From the NCBI GenBank assembly GCA_023391815.1, contig JAEWAF010000086.1, forward strand, positions 62,001 through 126,000: a stretch of DNA of 64,000 nt. Reading direction: 5' to 3'. This DNA comes from Pseudomonadota bacterium. Its GTDB lineage: Bacteria > Pseudomonadota > Gammaproteobacteria > Steroidobacterales > Steroidobacteraceae. The notes beneath the pieces are model-generated. The model did not search any database. It worked only from the letters and a program-made list of their open reading frames with translations, and was not told the DNA's origin. Position numbers and translations under genes: made by a program. Below, one piece after another: positions 51,317-60,861 of the stretch (positions are counted from its first letter, which is position 1; the number at the start of each line of letters is the position of its first letter).

Positions 51317-52140
51317 TGATAGGAACAGGTCCTTCCAGAGGAACCTCTGCCCGCGCCTGTATTGTAACCGCGTACGGCTGCCTGAACATCTGCACGCGAG
51401 GCACCCCACCGTCCCGAAATCAAACGGGCGCGGTATCCAGAAGGAGTCCTCTCAATAGCCCATGCTCCTACCGGGGATATCCCATAGTTCGGGATTCCAA
51501 GAGCGCCAGGAATTGCTCCATCATCCATTCCAGGAGACGGATCCGCCCAATTCGGATGGGTGTGCACGGCCGCGTCTGCACCGGCGAAGTCCGCCGCGTT
51601 CAGCACATTGCTTGCGCCTGACGAACCATCAGTGCACGTGTACCTGCGTTCCTGCTTGCCTTTGACGGCCGTCACCGTGACTTCCTCGATGCTTCCGTAC
51701 TGCTCCTGCGGATAGGGAAGGCCAAAATCAATCCGTTGATCGCCGATCTGTTTCTCCTTGCGAGCCGTCACGACAACCTCGTCGATCTTTCGCTGTTCTT
51801 CCGTAACTGGATGCCCGCCAGGAGGGGCTTGCTCAGGTGTTTCAGTCCTAGGGTCTTCTATGCAGTCGTTATCCCCCACTGGACAGGCATCGCGCCCAAA
51901 CGGGTCGACCCGATTCAGCGGGTCGTCGCCGACGTACGCATAGAGATTGAAGTCATCGTCGTACCCGATCGGATCCGTTTGCAGGAACCGTCCGAGCCGC
52001 GGAGAGTACATGCGGCCCTTGTAATAGTTCAGCTCGATGCCCTCGAGCCAGGTCTGACCGGTGTAACCGAACCGACCCGTGTTGCCGGCGGCGGGAATGC
52101 CATAGACATCGAAAGCGTTCTTCGGGTGCGACTGTCTCAT
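51313..52140 (-). CDS. rhs 3' part with C-terminal metallopeptidase-like toxin domain
   Basis: A 275-residue frame. It contains the conserved end of the Rhs core (FGYTGQTWLEGIELNYYKGR, MYSPRLGRFLQTDPIGY and VGDDPLNRVDPFG), followed by about 190 residues of variable C-terminal domain. That domain carries HTHPNWADPSPGMDD, resembling the HxH...S..D pattern of JAB/MPN-like metallopeptidases seen at Rhs C-termini, and ends GSSGRTCSYQ. The frame has no proper start of its own; it is the downstream half of a gene broken near 52125-52140. It may be silent, or still expressed through a +1 shift. Confidence 0.7.
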   Translation of the reverse strand: MRQSHPKNAFDVYGIPAAGNTGRFGYTGQTWLEGIELNYYKGRMYSPRLGRFLQTDPIGYDDDFNLYAYVGDDPLNRVDPFGRDACPVGDNDCIEDPRTETPEQAPPGGHPVTEEQRKIDEVVVTARKEKQIGDQRIDFGLPYPQEQYGSIEEVTVTAVKGKQERRYTCTDGSSGASNVLNAADFAGADAAVHTHPNWADPSPGMDDGAIPGALGIPNYGISPVGAWAIERTPSGYRARLISGRWGASRADVQAAVRGYNTGAGRGSSGRTCSYQ

Positions 52141-52399
52141 CAGCCCATGTGGTTAGCTCACCCGTTTCCACTGAGACGAGCAATCCCCGGTTATAGGTGT
52201 ATCGGGTGGCAAGTAGCCGGCGTGGACCGGCGTCGTCCGGATCGGGGCTTATGGCGCCGACGACCCGCCCTGCCGCGTCGTAACGTGCTGCGGTGGTGTA
52301 GGCCGCTTCGAATTGTGCGGCTCGGGCCAAGCCCGGACCCACTGCTAGCCAGAGGTTCGCGCAGGCGCACCCGACCGCAAGGAGCATCCTTGTTCGCAT
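52121..52399 (-). pseudogene. rhs 5' part with signal peptide, separated by a frameshift
   Basis: From ATG 52399, behind a GGAG site, a signal peptide (RMLLAVGCACANLWLAVGPG) leads into a YD-repeat start (FEAAYTTAARYDAAGRVVGA) and then TRYTYNRGLLVSVETGEL. Near 52125 the frame continues as nonsense while the Rhs core goes on in the frame of the next entry, a +1 shift. Most of the usual repeat region between the two parts is missing, so an internal deletion is likely. Confidence 0.65.
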
Positions 52400-52414
52400 C
52401 GTTCTCAGCTCCAT

Positions 52415-53002
52415 CTAATTGCAAGTCGGGCGGTTCGCGTTCGGCGTGGTCTTTCCGATCTGATTGCCGAAGCGGTCGTACTGATAGCAAGTGCGTAGTG
52501 TCACGCCATCGGCGGTCACTGTTGTTCCTGTCAGGCGCAAATTGTCGTGGTTGTATTCAAACTGTGTCACGACTTCATCGCCCGCTTCACAACTGCCTGC
52601 GTAGTTACTGTTGATGCAATATTTTTCTGCGCTCTTCATCCAGATCGGCGAGCCCGTGATGCGAGTGCCGCTGTTGTCGAAGTAACGCGCGCTCAGTTGC
52701 GTGTATTCGTAACGCGTCTGCGCTTGATGGCCATTCCGGTCCGGCGGTGACGTGATCGTGGCAACCTGGCCGGACTGGGGATGATAGCTGTAATAGGTGC
52801 GATTGCCCTTGGCGTCGGCGATCCATTCAGCTTGGTTGCAGGTCTTGCGCGTGGTAGGAGAGCAGTTGCCTGGATACTGCGCCTCGATATGGGTCACCAT
52901 GTTGCCGCCGATTTGAAGCTCGATCTTGGTGAGATTGCCGCGCGCGTCATAGGAGTACCTTTCGAGCGGCTTAGATACGCGGCTGAACTCACGCGGGTAA
53001 TC
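52415..53002 (-). pseudogene. Fragment of an RHS/YD-repeat protein
   Basis: An open frame of about 195 codons without its own start contains several YD repeats: LERYSYDARGNLTKIELQI, KGNRTYYSYHPQSGQVATI, QFEYNHDNLRLTGT and CYQYDRFGNQIGKT. It ends in a stop at 52415, just before the start of the next rhs gene part. A stop at 53003-53005 closes it upstream, where homology ends. It is the tail of an rhs gene whose 5' part was lost. Confidence 0.7.
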
Positions 53003-53077
53003 TCACCCGACATTGACTATGGAACGTCCTGCCAGCCACTGATGGGCTCGGGCTCCAACCGATCGTCGTGGACCAAA

Positions 53078-55816
53078 TCACACACCGAAGCCTGCAAACG
53101 CCAGACATTCGATCGCGGCCAATCCCCACTGAGCCGCTGCGTTCGTTGATACCCACGCCGCCTCGTCTACCGGGTTCAGGACCGCCGGTCCGCCGATTCG
53201 CTTCGTTTCATATCTTTGGTCCGGCGCGAACCCGGCGCGGCCTGCGTAGAACTCCTCCCAGGCTCGTCGAGCCAGCGTCGGATCTCGCTTGATGCGAGCC
53301 GCATAGGCCGTTAAACGCGAGTGGCCTTGTTGCAAGTTGAGCTCACCGAGGCTCTCGCCAAGTTCAGCCTTCTGCTGCTCGGGCGGCGCGTTGTAGAGCG
53401 CGCAGTACTGCACCCACGCACGCTCGAACTCCGGAACCCTCAACAGCTGGATCAACTCCGCGCACACCTCCGGCAGTCCGAACGCTGCGCTGAGGTGAGA
53501 GACATTCAATGCGGGGTCTGTGGAAACATCGAACGCCCCCGTGCGCAAATTCATGCGTCCGCCGCCGGTGAAGAACCCCCTCGGCTGCGACCCGATCGTT
53601 CGCATGCTCGCGACGAGCCGGTCGCGCATTTCACGCGATCCCGTTCTCTCCCACTCCGTCAGCCACGCGCCAGCGATCGATCCCCAGTCCGTCCCGAAGC
53701 CGAGGCGAGCGTAGTCACCATCCGCAGTCTCACGGCGCCGGCCCTGCGCCTCGGGCAGCTTCCGCTCCGGAACAACGGTCCGCAGCGTGCGCGCCGCCTC
53801 CAACTGTTCGCGCAACAACTCGCCGACTCGCTCGTCCGCCGTGAGGAAGTAGTAGTACCGACGATTCAACGCCGTGCTGATCCGCAGCTGTTTGGCACTA
53901 CACCCCCAATGCATGACGTTGTGTCGCGACCCAAGCGGCGCGAACTTGCCCAGGTGATGAACGTCGACCTCACCTGTATGACGCGTCATCGCCTCCGCGA
54001 ACCGATAAACGTCCGCACGACCGGTGCGCAGGAAATACAGCCAGAGCCAGATATCGGTGGACAGCTCGGAGTTGTCCCACGCGTAGCCGCCGACGTCGTA
54101 ACGCCACGTGTGGCGATCGGCATCGTAGGTGTGCATCACGTCGCCGTAATTCCAGAATCCATACCAGCTGTGCTGATCGCGCTGTTTCTCGTAGAAATCG
54201 AACAGCCAATCCAACCGATCCTCGATGCGCGACCGTTCGGCCGTGGAGCGATCGGGCAACGCGAACGTCCCACCGAACACCCCGGCCCGATGCAAAGTCT
54301 GAGGCACAGCCACCATGACAGCCGGCGCACGCAGCGCCGCTCCAAGTTGCACGAAGCGTTCGCGCGTCGGCGTCGATTCGAGCAACCACAAGCGCATTTC
54401 GCTGGTCCGGGCGATGCCGACGGGTGTGCCGAAGCCCGGCTCATAATCCTCGTAAGTGATGTTGAGACCTTCCAGCTGTTTCTCGTGCGTGTCCTGGCCC
54501 AATCCGTCGTGATAGAAGCGCAGATCCATCGGCGGCGCGTCGGGCGCCCACAACCACATCGTGACTTCGGCTCGTTCGGCGCGCGCGTTGCGAATATCCA
54601 GCTGCGCCGGATGGCTCTCCCAGAAGTTCCGAATGCCGAACGCCACGCCTCCGCTCGGCCCACCGATGTAGCCCAATCCCGAGGCGCGATGACCGCGGCT
54701 CGAATCGAGCCACGCATAACCCGCCGCGGTCCGTTTCCGAATCTGAAACGAGTCCGCCGTCGGCTGGAGCAACGTCCAATCGCCGAAGGCAGGAATCAGC
54801 TCGAGCCCGTCGGCCACCCGAGAGTCGATCGAAAGCACTTCACGTCCGGCGATTTGCGCCTGGCGCGCTTCGAGACCCGGGTCACGACGTAAGCCGGTCA
54901 GCCCGCGCACGGCTTCGCCGAAAACGCCGTCGTTCTCACCAACGAATCGGATATGCCGATTGTGCAACTCATCAGGCAAGGGCACCTCGAAGCGGACCCC
55001 GATGCCTCGGATGAAGTCCGTCGCCTCGTCTCCATCGAAAACGAAGGTATGAAGGATGCGAACGTCATCGCCACCCGCGTAGAAATACAGGCGTAGCGTG
55101 AACGGCAACCACTGGCGGCCAGTCACATGCGAATGCCTGCCAGTCACTTTGATCACCGCTCGCAATGGACCTTGATGTTCGACCTCGGCCGAGTCGATCG
55201 CGGACTCGAATGTTTCCTGTTTGACGACGCGATCGCCCTGCTCCAGCGGCGCGTCGTGTCGGAGCACGATCAAGCGTCCTGCCTGGAGCAACTTCGTGTC
55301 GCGGCGACGGACCGAATCGATGCACAGGGCGCCTGTCCGCATTACCCGGCATGTGATGACGCCAGTGTCGATCTCGATTGCGGCCGAGTCCTGCTTGATC
55401 TTCAAGGTCGCGGCGGGTGCCGGGCCCTTCTGACCGGGCTCGATCTGGAACGCGGTGCTCGCCAAAGTCACATCCGGCGCAATCGCATGCGCCGTCCACT
55501 TCAGCGAACCATCCGGCCAGTACGCGAGAGGCCAGGTCTGTAATGGCACGCGCTTGCCGCTGCGATCGCGCATAGAAAACTGAGTGCGGGGTGAATGTTT
55601 GCTACGCGGCCAGGGCATGCCCCAGGTCACGCCCGTTGCGACGTCGGGCGCGCGATCGTCGAGCCAGTGGCACCACGCACCGTTGGCGAATGTTTCCTCG
55701 CTCAACACGGGTGTCGACTGTCGCGGGTTCGTTTGTGAACTCGCCGCCTCGCTGAGCGCGGCTGAGGCAAACGCGCTTGCCGCGATGAACTCTCGTCGCG
55801 AAATCCCCTGAGTCAT
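53078..55816 (-). CDS. Exported exo-rhamnogalacturonan lyase-like enzyme (PL26/YetA type)
   Basis: A 912-residue protein with a twin-arginine signal (SRREFIAASAFASAALSEA). The body matches the PcRGLX/YetA-like layout: an N-terminal beta domain (TGVTWGMPWPRSKHSP, then WPLAYWPDGSLKWTAHAIA), a long central catalytic region (NYGDVMHTYDADRHTWRYDV, GYAWDNSELSTDIWLW) and a helical C-terminal part. The family cleaves rhamnogalacturonan-I chains from the end by beta-elimination. I start it at ATG 55816, behind GGGGGAATGG. It is divergent from the TonB receptor of the same locus, and the downstream genes for rhamnogalacturonan breakdown support the assignment. Confidence 0.82.
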   Translation of the reverse strand: MTQGISRREFIAASAFASAALSEAASSQTNPRQSTPVLSEETFANGAWCHWLDDRAPDVATGVTWGMPWPRSKHSPRTQFSMRDRSGKRVPLQTWPLAYWPDGSLKWTAHAIAPDVTLASTAFQIEPGQKGPAPAATLKIKQDSAAIEIDTGVITCRVMRTGALCIDSVRRRDTKLLQAGRLIVLRHDAPLEQGDRVVKQETFESAIDSAEVEHQGPLRAVIKVTGRHSHVTGRQWLPFTLRLYFYAGGDDVRILHTFVFDGDEATDFIRGIGVRFEVPLPDELHNRHIRFVGENDGVFGEAVRGLTGLRRDPGLEARQAQIAGREVLSIDSRVADGLELIPAFGDWTLLQPTADSFQIRKRTAAGYAWLDSSRGHRASGLGYIGGPSGGVAFGIRNFWESHPAQLDIRNARAERAEVTMWLWAPDAPPMDLRFYHDGLGQDTHEKQLEGLNITYEDYEPGFGTPVGIARTSEMRLWLLESTPTRERFVQLGAALRAPAVMVAVPQTLHRAGVFGGTFALPDRSTAERSRIEDRLDWLFDFYEKQRDQHSWYGFWNYGDVMHTYDADRHTWRYDVGGYAWDNSELSTDIWLWLYFLRTGRADVYRFAEAMTRHTGEVDVHHLGKFAPLGSRHNVMHWGCSAKQLRISTALNRRYYYFLTADERVGELLREQLEAARTLRTVVPERKLPEAQGRRRETADGDYARLGFGTDWGSIAGAWLTEWERTGSREMRDRLVASMRTIGSQPRGFFTGGGRMNLRTGAFDVSTDPALNVSHLSAAFGLPEVCAELIQLLRVPEFERAWVQYCALYNAPPEQQKAELGESLGELNLQQGHSRLTAYAARIKRDPTLARRAWEEFYAGRAGFAPDQRYETKRIGGPAVLNPVDEAAWVSTNAAAQWGLAAIECLAFAGFGV

Positions 55817-56091
55817 TCCATTCCCCCATCGTTGAGCATGCACATGCTTGAATCAGACCCGCTCAACCACGATTGAAGTTGATCGATAGGCGTCGAGTTT
55901 TGCGTCGCAAAGACGATTTCTCTGACAAATGATTGCAAATTCGATCAAACTAGCGCAAATATTAGCAAACGGGACCAGTGTGTCGGGTCCGATTGTTACC
56001 GGTGTCAGCCGAGGCTAGCCGGAGCTGACCAAAGCCGTCGGCCGCTCGCAGGCGTGCCGCGGAGAGAAAAGACAAGTGATCGGGGGATTTC
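55817..56091. other. Divergent control region of the rhamnogalacturonan locus
   Basis: A 275-base region between the lyase gene and the TonB receptor gene. It is richer in A and T than its surroundings around 55890-55970. It holds the palindrome described separately and several GCAAA or TTTGC words. No regulator gene is nearby. Confidence 0.45.
55899..55911. promoter_or_regulatory. Candidate operator palindrome TTTGCG-T-CGCAAA
   Basis: A perfect palindrome with six-base arms and one central base lies 83 bases before the lyase start and about 180 bases before the TonB receptor start. Size and form suit a LacI- or GntR-type sugar regulator. This is inferred from symmetry and position only. Confidence 0.35.
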
Positions 56092-58878
56092 ATGGCGAAT
56101 ATCGATGGATATCGCGTTCCGGGCCCTGCAACGCGCGCGCCGTGGGCAGTGGCCGCCTCTCTGTTGTTCTTACATGGATGGTCCACAGCCGCACTCAGCG
56201 CTGAACCCAGCGAACTTGAAGAAGTGGTCGTGACCGGCATTCGCGCCGGCCTGCGCTCCTCGCTCGAGGTCAAGCGCGAGTCCATCACTGTCGTCGATGC
56301 GATTTCGGCCGAAGACATCGGCGACTTTCCCGATAAGAATCTCGGCGAAGCGCTCCAGCGCATCACCGGTGTACAGATCAGCAGACAGGACGGCGAAGGC
56401 CGCGGTGTCAGCATTCGTGGCGCCGAGCCGGGTTTGAATCGCGTTGAGATCAACGGCGTCACTGCGCTATCGCTCACCGTCGGCGGCGGACGCGACGTGG
56501 ATTTCCGCGATCTGCCGGTGGAGTTCGTCTCGCGCCTGGAGGTTTTGAAATCCTCGACACCCGAGATGACCGAAGGCGGCATCGGCGGCACCGTACGTGT
56601 CATCACGCGTCGTCCCTTGGACAGCAGCGAGCCCTACCTCGCGGGCTCGACGCAAATGGTTTACAGCGATCTCGCCCGAGAATACGACCCCAAGCTCGCC
56701 ATCATCGGCAGCCGCACGTTCTTCAACAGCACCCTCGGCATCTTGGGCGCGGCGACCTATGAGGAGCGCCATCTCGATAGTCACAACGCGCGCACGACCG
56801 GTTGGCTGCGTCGAGCACCGGCGGCTTCGGGTGCGGGCGCCACGCCAGGCCGCGGCACCGATGTGAACGGCGACGGCACCCTCGATTGGATTCCCGAGAT
56901 CCCTCGCTACGGCCTCGATCGACGCGAGACCAAGCGACCCGCGTTCCTTGGCATCGTCGAATGGGCGCCTACGGATGCGATGAAGCTGTTCGCCGAAGGC
57001 ACGTATGCCAAGGCCAAGGAACAAGTGAGCAGCATGTACATGCAGCTCGGCGCCGCTACCGGTTTGATCGATTACGCGCACAGCGTCGTCGGGCCCGACA
57101 ACACGGTGACGCACCTTGAAGTCATTCCGTCCGCGCAGTTCCCCACCGAACTGGCCTATCGCAACATCAATGGCTCGCTGGAGCGTGAGCAGTACACAGC
57201 CGCGATCGGCGGCAAATGGGATCTCGGGTCATTCAAGCTCGACGGTCGAGTGACCTACGCGTCCGCCGAAGTGCAGAATGATGAGAAGAATTCAACGGCC
57301 ACGATCTTCGGCTTGCCACGCGCGATCATCGACTACAACAACGGCCAGCGCGCGCCGAACTTCACGTTCCCGGGCATCGACACCACCACGGCCGATGCCG
57401 TCAACAATCTCGCGGCCGTGTTCAATCCAAGAACCAACTCTCAGGACGAGACCAGCGCGCAGTTCAATGTGGAGTATCAACCCGCAAGCCGCTGGTTGAC
57501 TTCGATCAAGACCGGCGCCGAAGTGCGCAAGCTGACGATGGACAGCCTGCTGTTCCAGCGCACGATTCAGCTGACCAGCCGCACCGGCATCGCCAGCAGC
57601 GGCTCGACCATCACCGTGCCTGTCTCGCAGTCGGTGATCCAGGACATCATCAACGCCAATTCCGGGGTCAACGACGTGCGTTTCTTTGCTACCGGTGACA
57701 TGGGCTTCGGCGGCGGCGTGCGTTATTGGAACGACAATGGCGATGCCACGTACAACGCCACCATCGCAGCCAGCGGCCTGGGCAACATCGACCCGTACGC
57801 GCGCAATCCCAATGCCGGCACGAACAACAGCTTTCAGAATTTCCTGGATACCTGGGAGGTCGAAGAAAAAACCAACGCCGCGTATCTGCAAGGCTCGTTC
57901 AAGTTCGATGAACTCGCCATTCCCATCAGCGGCACGCTGGGTGTGCGCTACGTCGATACGGAGACGATGTCTTCGGGATTCAACCGCATCAACCAGGGCG
58001 GTGGCGTTGTCAGTTTTCCGCGCGCCTCGAGCGACGGCGGCTATTCAAAGTGGCTGCCGTCGCTGAACCTGCGCTTCGATCTGACCGAAGATCTGCTCGG
58101 CCGCATGACCGCAGGCAAAGTGCTCGCACGACCCAACCCGAGCCAACTTGCGCTACGCAGGACGCTGGATAGCGTCGGTTTCACCGGTTCGCGCGGCAAT
58201 CCGAATCTGAAGCCATATGAAGCGACCCAATACGACCTGGGCCTGGAATGGTACTTCGCGAAGGACGGCTTCGTGTCCGCGACTGCGTTTCGCAAGGAGA
58301 TTTCCCAGTTCGTCGTCAACACGTCGGTCTCGGAAGAAGCGGACGGCTCGCCGGGCGACGGCTCCGGCAACGAATATACGGTGACCATCCCGGTCAACGG
58401 CGGCGATGACGTCACCATCAACGGCATCGAGGCCGGCGCGCAGTACGCGTTCGACTTCCTGCCCGGTCCCTTCAACGGCTTCGGCGCGCTCGCCAACGTC
58501 ACTTATCAGAAGGACGAAGGCTTCAAGGGTATCAACATCATCACCCGCGAAGTGTTGCCCTTCCCCGGGCTGTCACGGCTCAGCTACAACTACTCGCTGT
58601 ATTTCGAAAACGAACGTTTCGGCGCTCGTGCCTCGTACAACTGGCGCGAGAAGTGGCTGATCACCCCGTCGGGCCGCGGCGCGCTCGCGGAGTTCAACGA
58701 AGACTTCGGCTCACTGGACGCATCCGTGAGTTTCAACATCCTGCCCGAGCTCACGGTGTTCCTGGAGGCCATCAACCTGCTGAACGATCAGCGCATCGAA
58801 AACAACACCTCGCTGCGACGGATTGCCAACGAGACTTACGGGTCGCGCTATTTCCTCGGAGTGCGAGCGCGATTGTGA
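56092..58878 (+). CDS. TonB-dependent receptor of the rhamnogalacturonan locus
   Basis: A 928-residue receptor. A signal peptide (PWAVAASLLFLHGWSTAALS) is followed by ELEEVVVTGIRAGLRSSLEV and a plug domain with DFPDKNLGEALQRITGVQIS and EGRGVSIRGAEPGLNRVEIN, typical of the Caulobacter-type carbohydrate receptors. The barrel ends in GVRARL, without the common terminal phenylalanine. GGGGGA precedes the ATG. It would carry rhamnogalacturonan oligosaccharides across the outer membrane. A strong hairpin separates it from the GH51 gene. Confidence 0.92.
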   Translation: MANIDGYRVPGPATRAPWAVAASLLFLHGWSTAALSAEPSELEEVVVTGIRAGLRSSLEVKRESITVVDAISAEDIGDFPDKNLGEALQRITGVQISRQDGEGRGVSIRGAEPGLNRVEINGVTALSLTVGGGRDVDFRDLPVEFVSRLEVLKSSTPEMTEGGIGGTVRVITRRPLDSSEPYLAGSTQMVYSDLAREYDPKLAIIGSRTFFNSTLGILGAATYEERHLDSHNARTTGWLRRAPAASGAGATPGRGTDVNGDGTLDWIPEIPRYGLDRRETKRPAFLGIVEWAPTDAMKLFAEGTYAKAKEQVSSMYMQLGAATGLIDYAHSVVGPDNTVTHLEVIPSAQFPTELAYRNINGSLEREQYTAAIGGKWDLGSFKLDGRVTYASAEVQNDEKNSTATIFGLPRAIIDYNNGQRAPNFTFPGIDTTTADAVNNLAAVFNPRTNSQDETSAQFNVEYQPASRWLTSIKTGAEVRKLTMDSLLFQRTIQLTSRTGIASSGSTITVPVSQSVIQDIINANSGVNDVRFFATGDMGFGGGVRYWNDNGDATYNATIAASGLGNIDPYARNPNAGTNNSFQNFLDTWEVEEKTNAAYLQGSFKFDELAIPISGTLGVRYVDTETMSSGFNRINQGGGVVSFPRASSDGGYSKWLPSLNLRFDLTEDLLGRMTAGKVLARPNPSQLALRRTLDSVGFTGSRGNPNLKPYEATQYDLGLEWYFAKDGFVSATAFRKEISQFVVNTSVSEEADGSPGDGSGNEYTVTIPVNGGDDVTINGIEAGAQYAFDFLPGPFNGFGALANVTYQKDEGFKGINIITREVLPFPGLSRLSYNYSLYFENERFGARASYNWREKWLITPSGRGALAEFNEDFGSLDASVSFNILPELTVFLEAINLLNDQRIENNTSLRRIANETYGSRYFLGVRARL

Positions 58879-58887
58879 GTGCGGTTC

Positions 58888-58936
58888 GAGGCGGCGCGCG
58901 GCGTGATAGCCCCCTTTCATTGCCGCGCGCCGTCTC
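58888..58936 (+). other. Intercistronic hairpin between TonB receptor and GH51 genes
   Basis: GAGGCGGCGCGCGGC (58888-58902) pairs with GCCGCGCGCCGTCTC (58922-58936), giving 15 pairs with one G-U and a 19-base loop. It begins nine bases after the receptor stop and ends 36 bases before the GH51 start. No T-run follows. It may stabilise the receptor message or lower expression of the downstream enzymes. Confidence 0.6.
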
Positions 58937-58972
58937 GTAGCCGAGTTCCGGACCCAGAGCAAAGCAAGCGAC

Positions 58973-60523
58973 ATGACTATTCGAGTATTGACCCTGTTCC
59001 TGTTGTCCGTTGTTTCTTTTCCCGCTGCACCGGCGGAATCGCTTCGAACCAGTGTGACGGTGCGTACCGACCAGCCCGGCAGTGTGATCGAGCCGGCCAT
59101 TTACGGTCAGTTCGCGGAGCACCTGGGTCGCGGCATCTATGAGGGCGTCTGGGTCGGCGAGAGCTCGCCCATTCCGAACACCCGCGGCTTGCGCAACGAT
59201 GTGCTCGCGGCGCTCAAAGAGCTGGGGGTTCCGGTCCTCCGCTGGCCCGGCGGATGCTTCGCCGATGAGTATCACTGGCGCGATGGCATTGGTCCCCGCC
59301 ACCAGCGACCAACGCGCATCAACACGAGTTGGGGCGGCGTGGTCGACGACAACTCGTTCGGTACTCACGAGTTCATGGACTTCGCCGAACTGATCGGCGC
59401 CGAGGTCTATGTGAATGGAAATGTGGGCACCGGCTCGCCGCGGGAGATGGCCGAGTGGGTCGAATACATGACCGCCGATAACAACTCGACGTTGGCCCAA
59501 CTCCGCCGTGCGAATGGGCGCGACAAGCCCTGGCGGTTGCATTACTTCGCGGTCGGCAATGAAACCTGGGGCTGCGGCGGCAACATGCGGCCGGAGTTCT
59601 ACGCGGATCTCTACCGCCAGTACGCGACCTTCATCAAGACACCGCGCGATAACAAACCGCAGCACATCGGCAGCGGCGCGAACGGCAGCAACACCGAATG
59701 GACCGAAGTCTTGATGCGCGACGCTGGCAAACATATGGATGCAATCAGCGTGCACTACTACACCCTGCCGCGCGGCTCTTGGAAGGACAAGGGCGCGGCC
59801 ACGCGCTTCCCCGAGAGCGAGTGGATGTCGACGTTCGCCCGCACGCTGCGAATGGACGAAATCCTGACCAACCACGGCAAGATCATGGATCGTTACGATC
59901 CGGAACGCCGCGTGGCGCTGTTGGTCGACGAATGGGGCACCTGGTACGACGTCGAGCCCGGCACCAACGAAGGCTTTCTGTATCAACAGAACAGTCTGCG
60001 CGATGCCCTGGTTGCGGCGATCAACTTCAATATCTTTCACCGTCACGCCGAGCGGGTACGCATGACCAACATCGCGCAGATGGTGAACGTGCTCCAGGCC
60101 ATGATCCTCACCGATGGACCGAGGATGCTGAAGACCCCGACCTATCACGCGTTCGCCCTGTACAAGCCATTTCGAGGTGCCACTCATGTTCCGGTGGAAA
60201 TTTCGACGGCGGAGTATCGATTCGGCTCCGAGGCTGTTCCGGCTGTGCACGCCACAGCAGCGCGAGACCGAGCCGGTACCCTGCATATCGCGCTCACGAA
60301 TCTGGACCCACATCGCTCCGCCTCGGTCGAGCTGCGCCTGCCGGGCCAGACTGGCAAGGCGCTACAAGGGCACATCCTGACCGCCGCGACCACCGACGCT
60401 ATCAATACCTTCGATGCTCCTGATACTGTGCGCCCGGCTCGTTTCAAAGACATCAAACTCGAAGGCGGCCAGGTTCGGATCGAGCTGCCCGCCAAGTCGC
60501 TGCTCGTGCTGAGTCAGGGGTAA
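58973..60523 (+). CDS. Exported GH51 alpha-L-arabinofuranosidase
   Basis: A 516-residue enzyme with signal peptide (VLTLFLLSVVSFPAAPAES). The N-terminal barrel start IEPAIYGQFAEHLGRGIYEG is typical of GH51. The acid/base glutamate is E197 in AVGNETWG and the nucleophile is E320 in LLVDEWGTWY, both intact. It releases L-arabinose from arabinan or arabinogalactan side chains of pectin, here probably in the periplasm. rhaM follows after three bases. Confidence 0.93.
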   Translation: MTIRVLTLFLLSVVSFPAAPAESLRTSVTVRTDQPGSVIEPAIYGQFAEHLGRGIYEGVWVGESSPIPNTRGLRNDVLAALKELGVPVLRWPGGCFADEYHWRDGIGPRHQRPTRINTSWGGVVDDNSFGTHEFMDFAELIGAEVYVNGNVGTGSPREMAEWVEYMTADNNSTLAQLRRANGRDKPWRLHYFAVGNETWGCGGNMRPEFYADLYRQYATFIKTPRDNKPQHIGSGANGSNTEWTEVLMRDAGKHMDAISVHYYTLPRGSWKDKGAATRFPESEWMSTFARTLRMDEILTNHGKIMDRYDPERRVALLVDEWGTWYDVEPGTNEGFLYQQNSLRDALVAAINFNIFHRHAERVRMTNIAQMVNVLQAMILTDGPRMLKTPTYHAFALYKPFRGATHVPVEISTAEYRFGSEAVPAVHATAARDRAGTLHIALTNLDPHRSASVELRLPGQTGKALQGHILTAATTDAINTFDAPDTVRPARFKDIKLEGGQVRIELPAKSLLVLSQG

Positions 60524-60526
60524 CTC

Positions 60527-60850
60527 ATGCGCAAGTCCAACACGATCGCGTTTCGAATGCAGCTCAAACCCGGCCGGGTGGACGAGTACCGGCGGCGTCA
60601 CGACGAGCTGTGGCCCGAGTTGGAGGAAACGCTGCGCGAAGCGGGCATTTACGACTATTCCATTTTCCTCGACCCGAAGACGTTGCAGTTGTTTGCGGTG
60701 CTCAAGTTGCGACCAGGGCACCGTCGCGACGAGTTGCCCGATCATCCCGTCATGAAGCGCTGGTGGCTGTACATGGCGGAGCTGATGGAGACCGAGCCCG
60801 ATCTGCGCCCGCGCGAGTGGCCCCTCTTGCCCCTGTTTCATCTGGAGTGA
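60527..60850 (+). CDS. rhaM: L-rhamnose mutarotase
   Basis: A 107-residue cytoplasmic protein interconverting alpha and beta L-rhamnose. Family features are AFRMQLKPGRVDEYRRRHDE with the active-site histidine H25, the paired IYDYSIFLDPKTLQLFAVL and a tryptophan-rich end (MKRWWLYMAELME). It lies between GH51 and GH105 genes, which makes rhamnose the expected product of the locus. The next gene starts 11 bases later. Confidence 0.92.
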   Translation: MRKSNTIAFRMQLKPGRVDEYRRRHDELWPELEETLREAGIYDYSIFLDPKTLQLFAVLKLRPGHRRDELPDHPVMKRWWLYMAELMETEPDLRPREWPLLPLFHLE

Positions 60851-60861
60851 AGGTAACTTTC

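Noticed and set aside
53321..54892. 523-codon plus-strand frame opposite the PL26-like gene
   Set aside because: Antisense shadow of a gene with a clear Tat signal and family layout.
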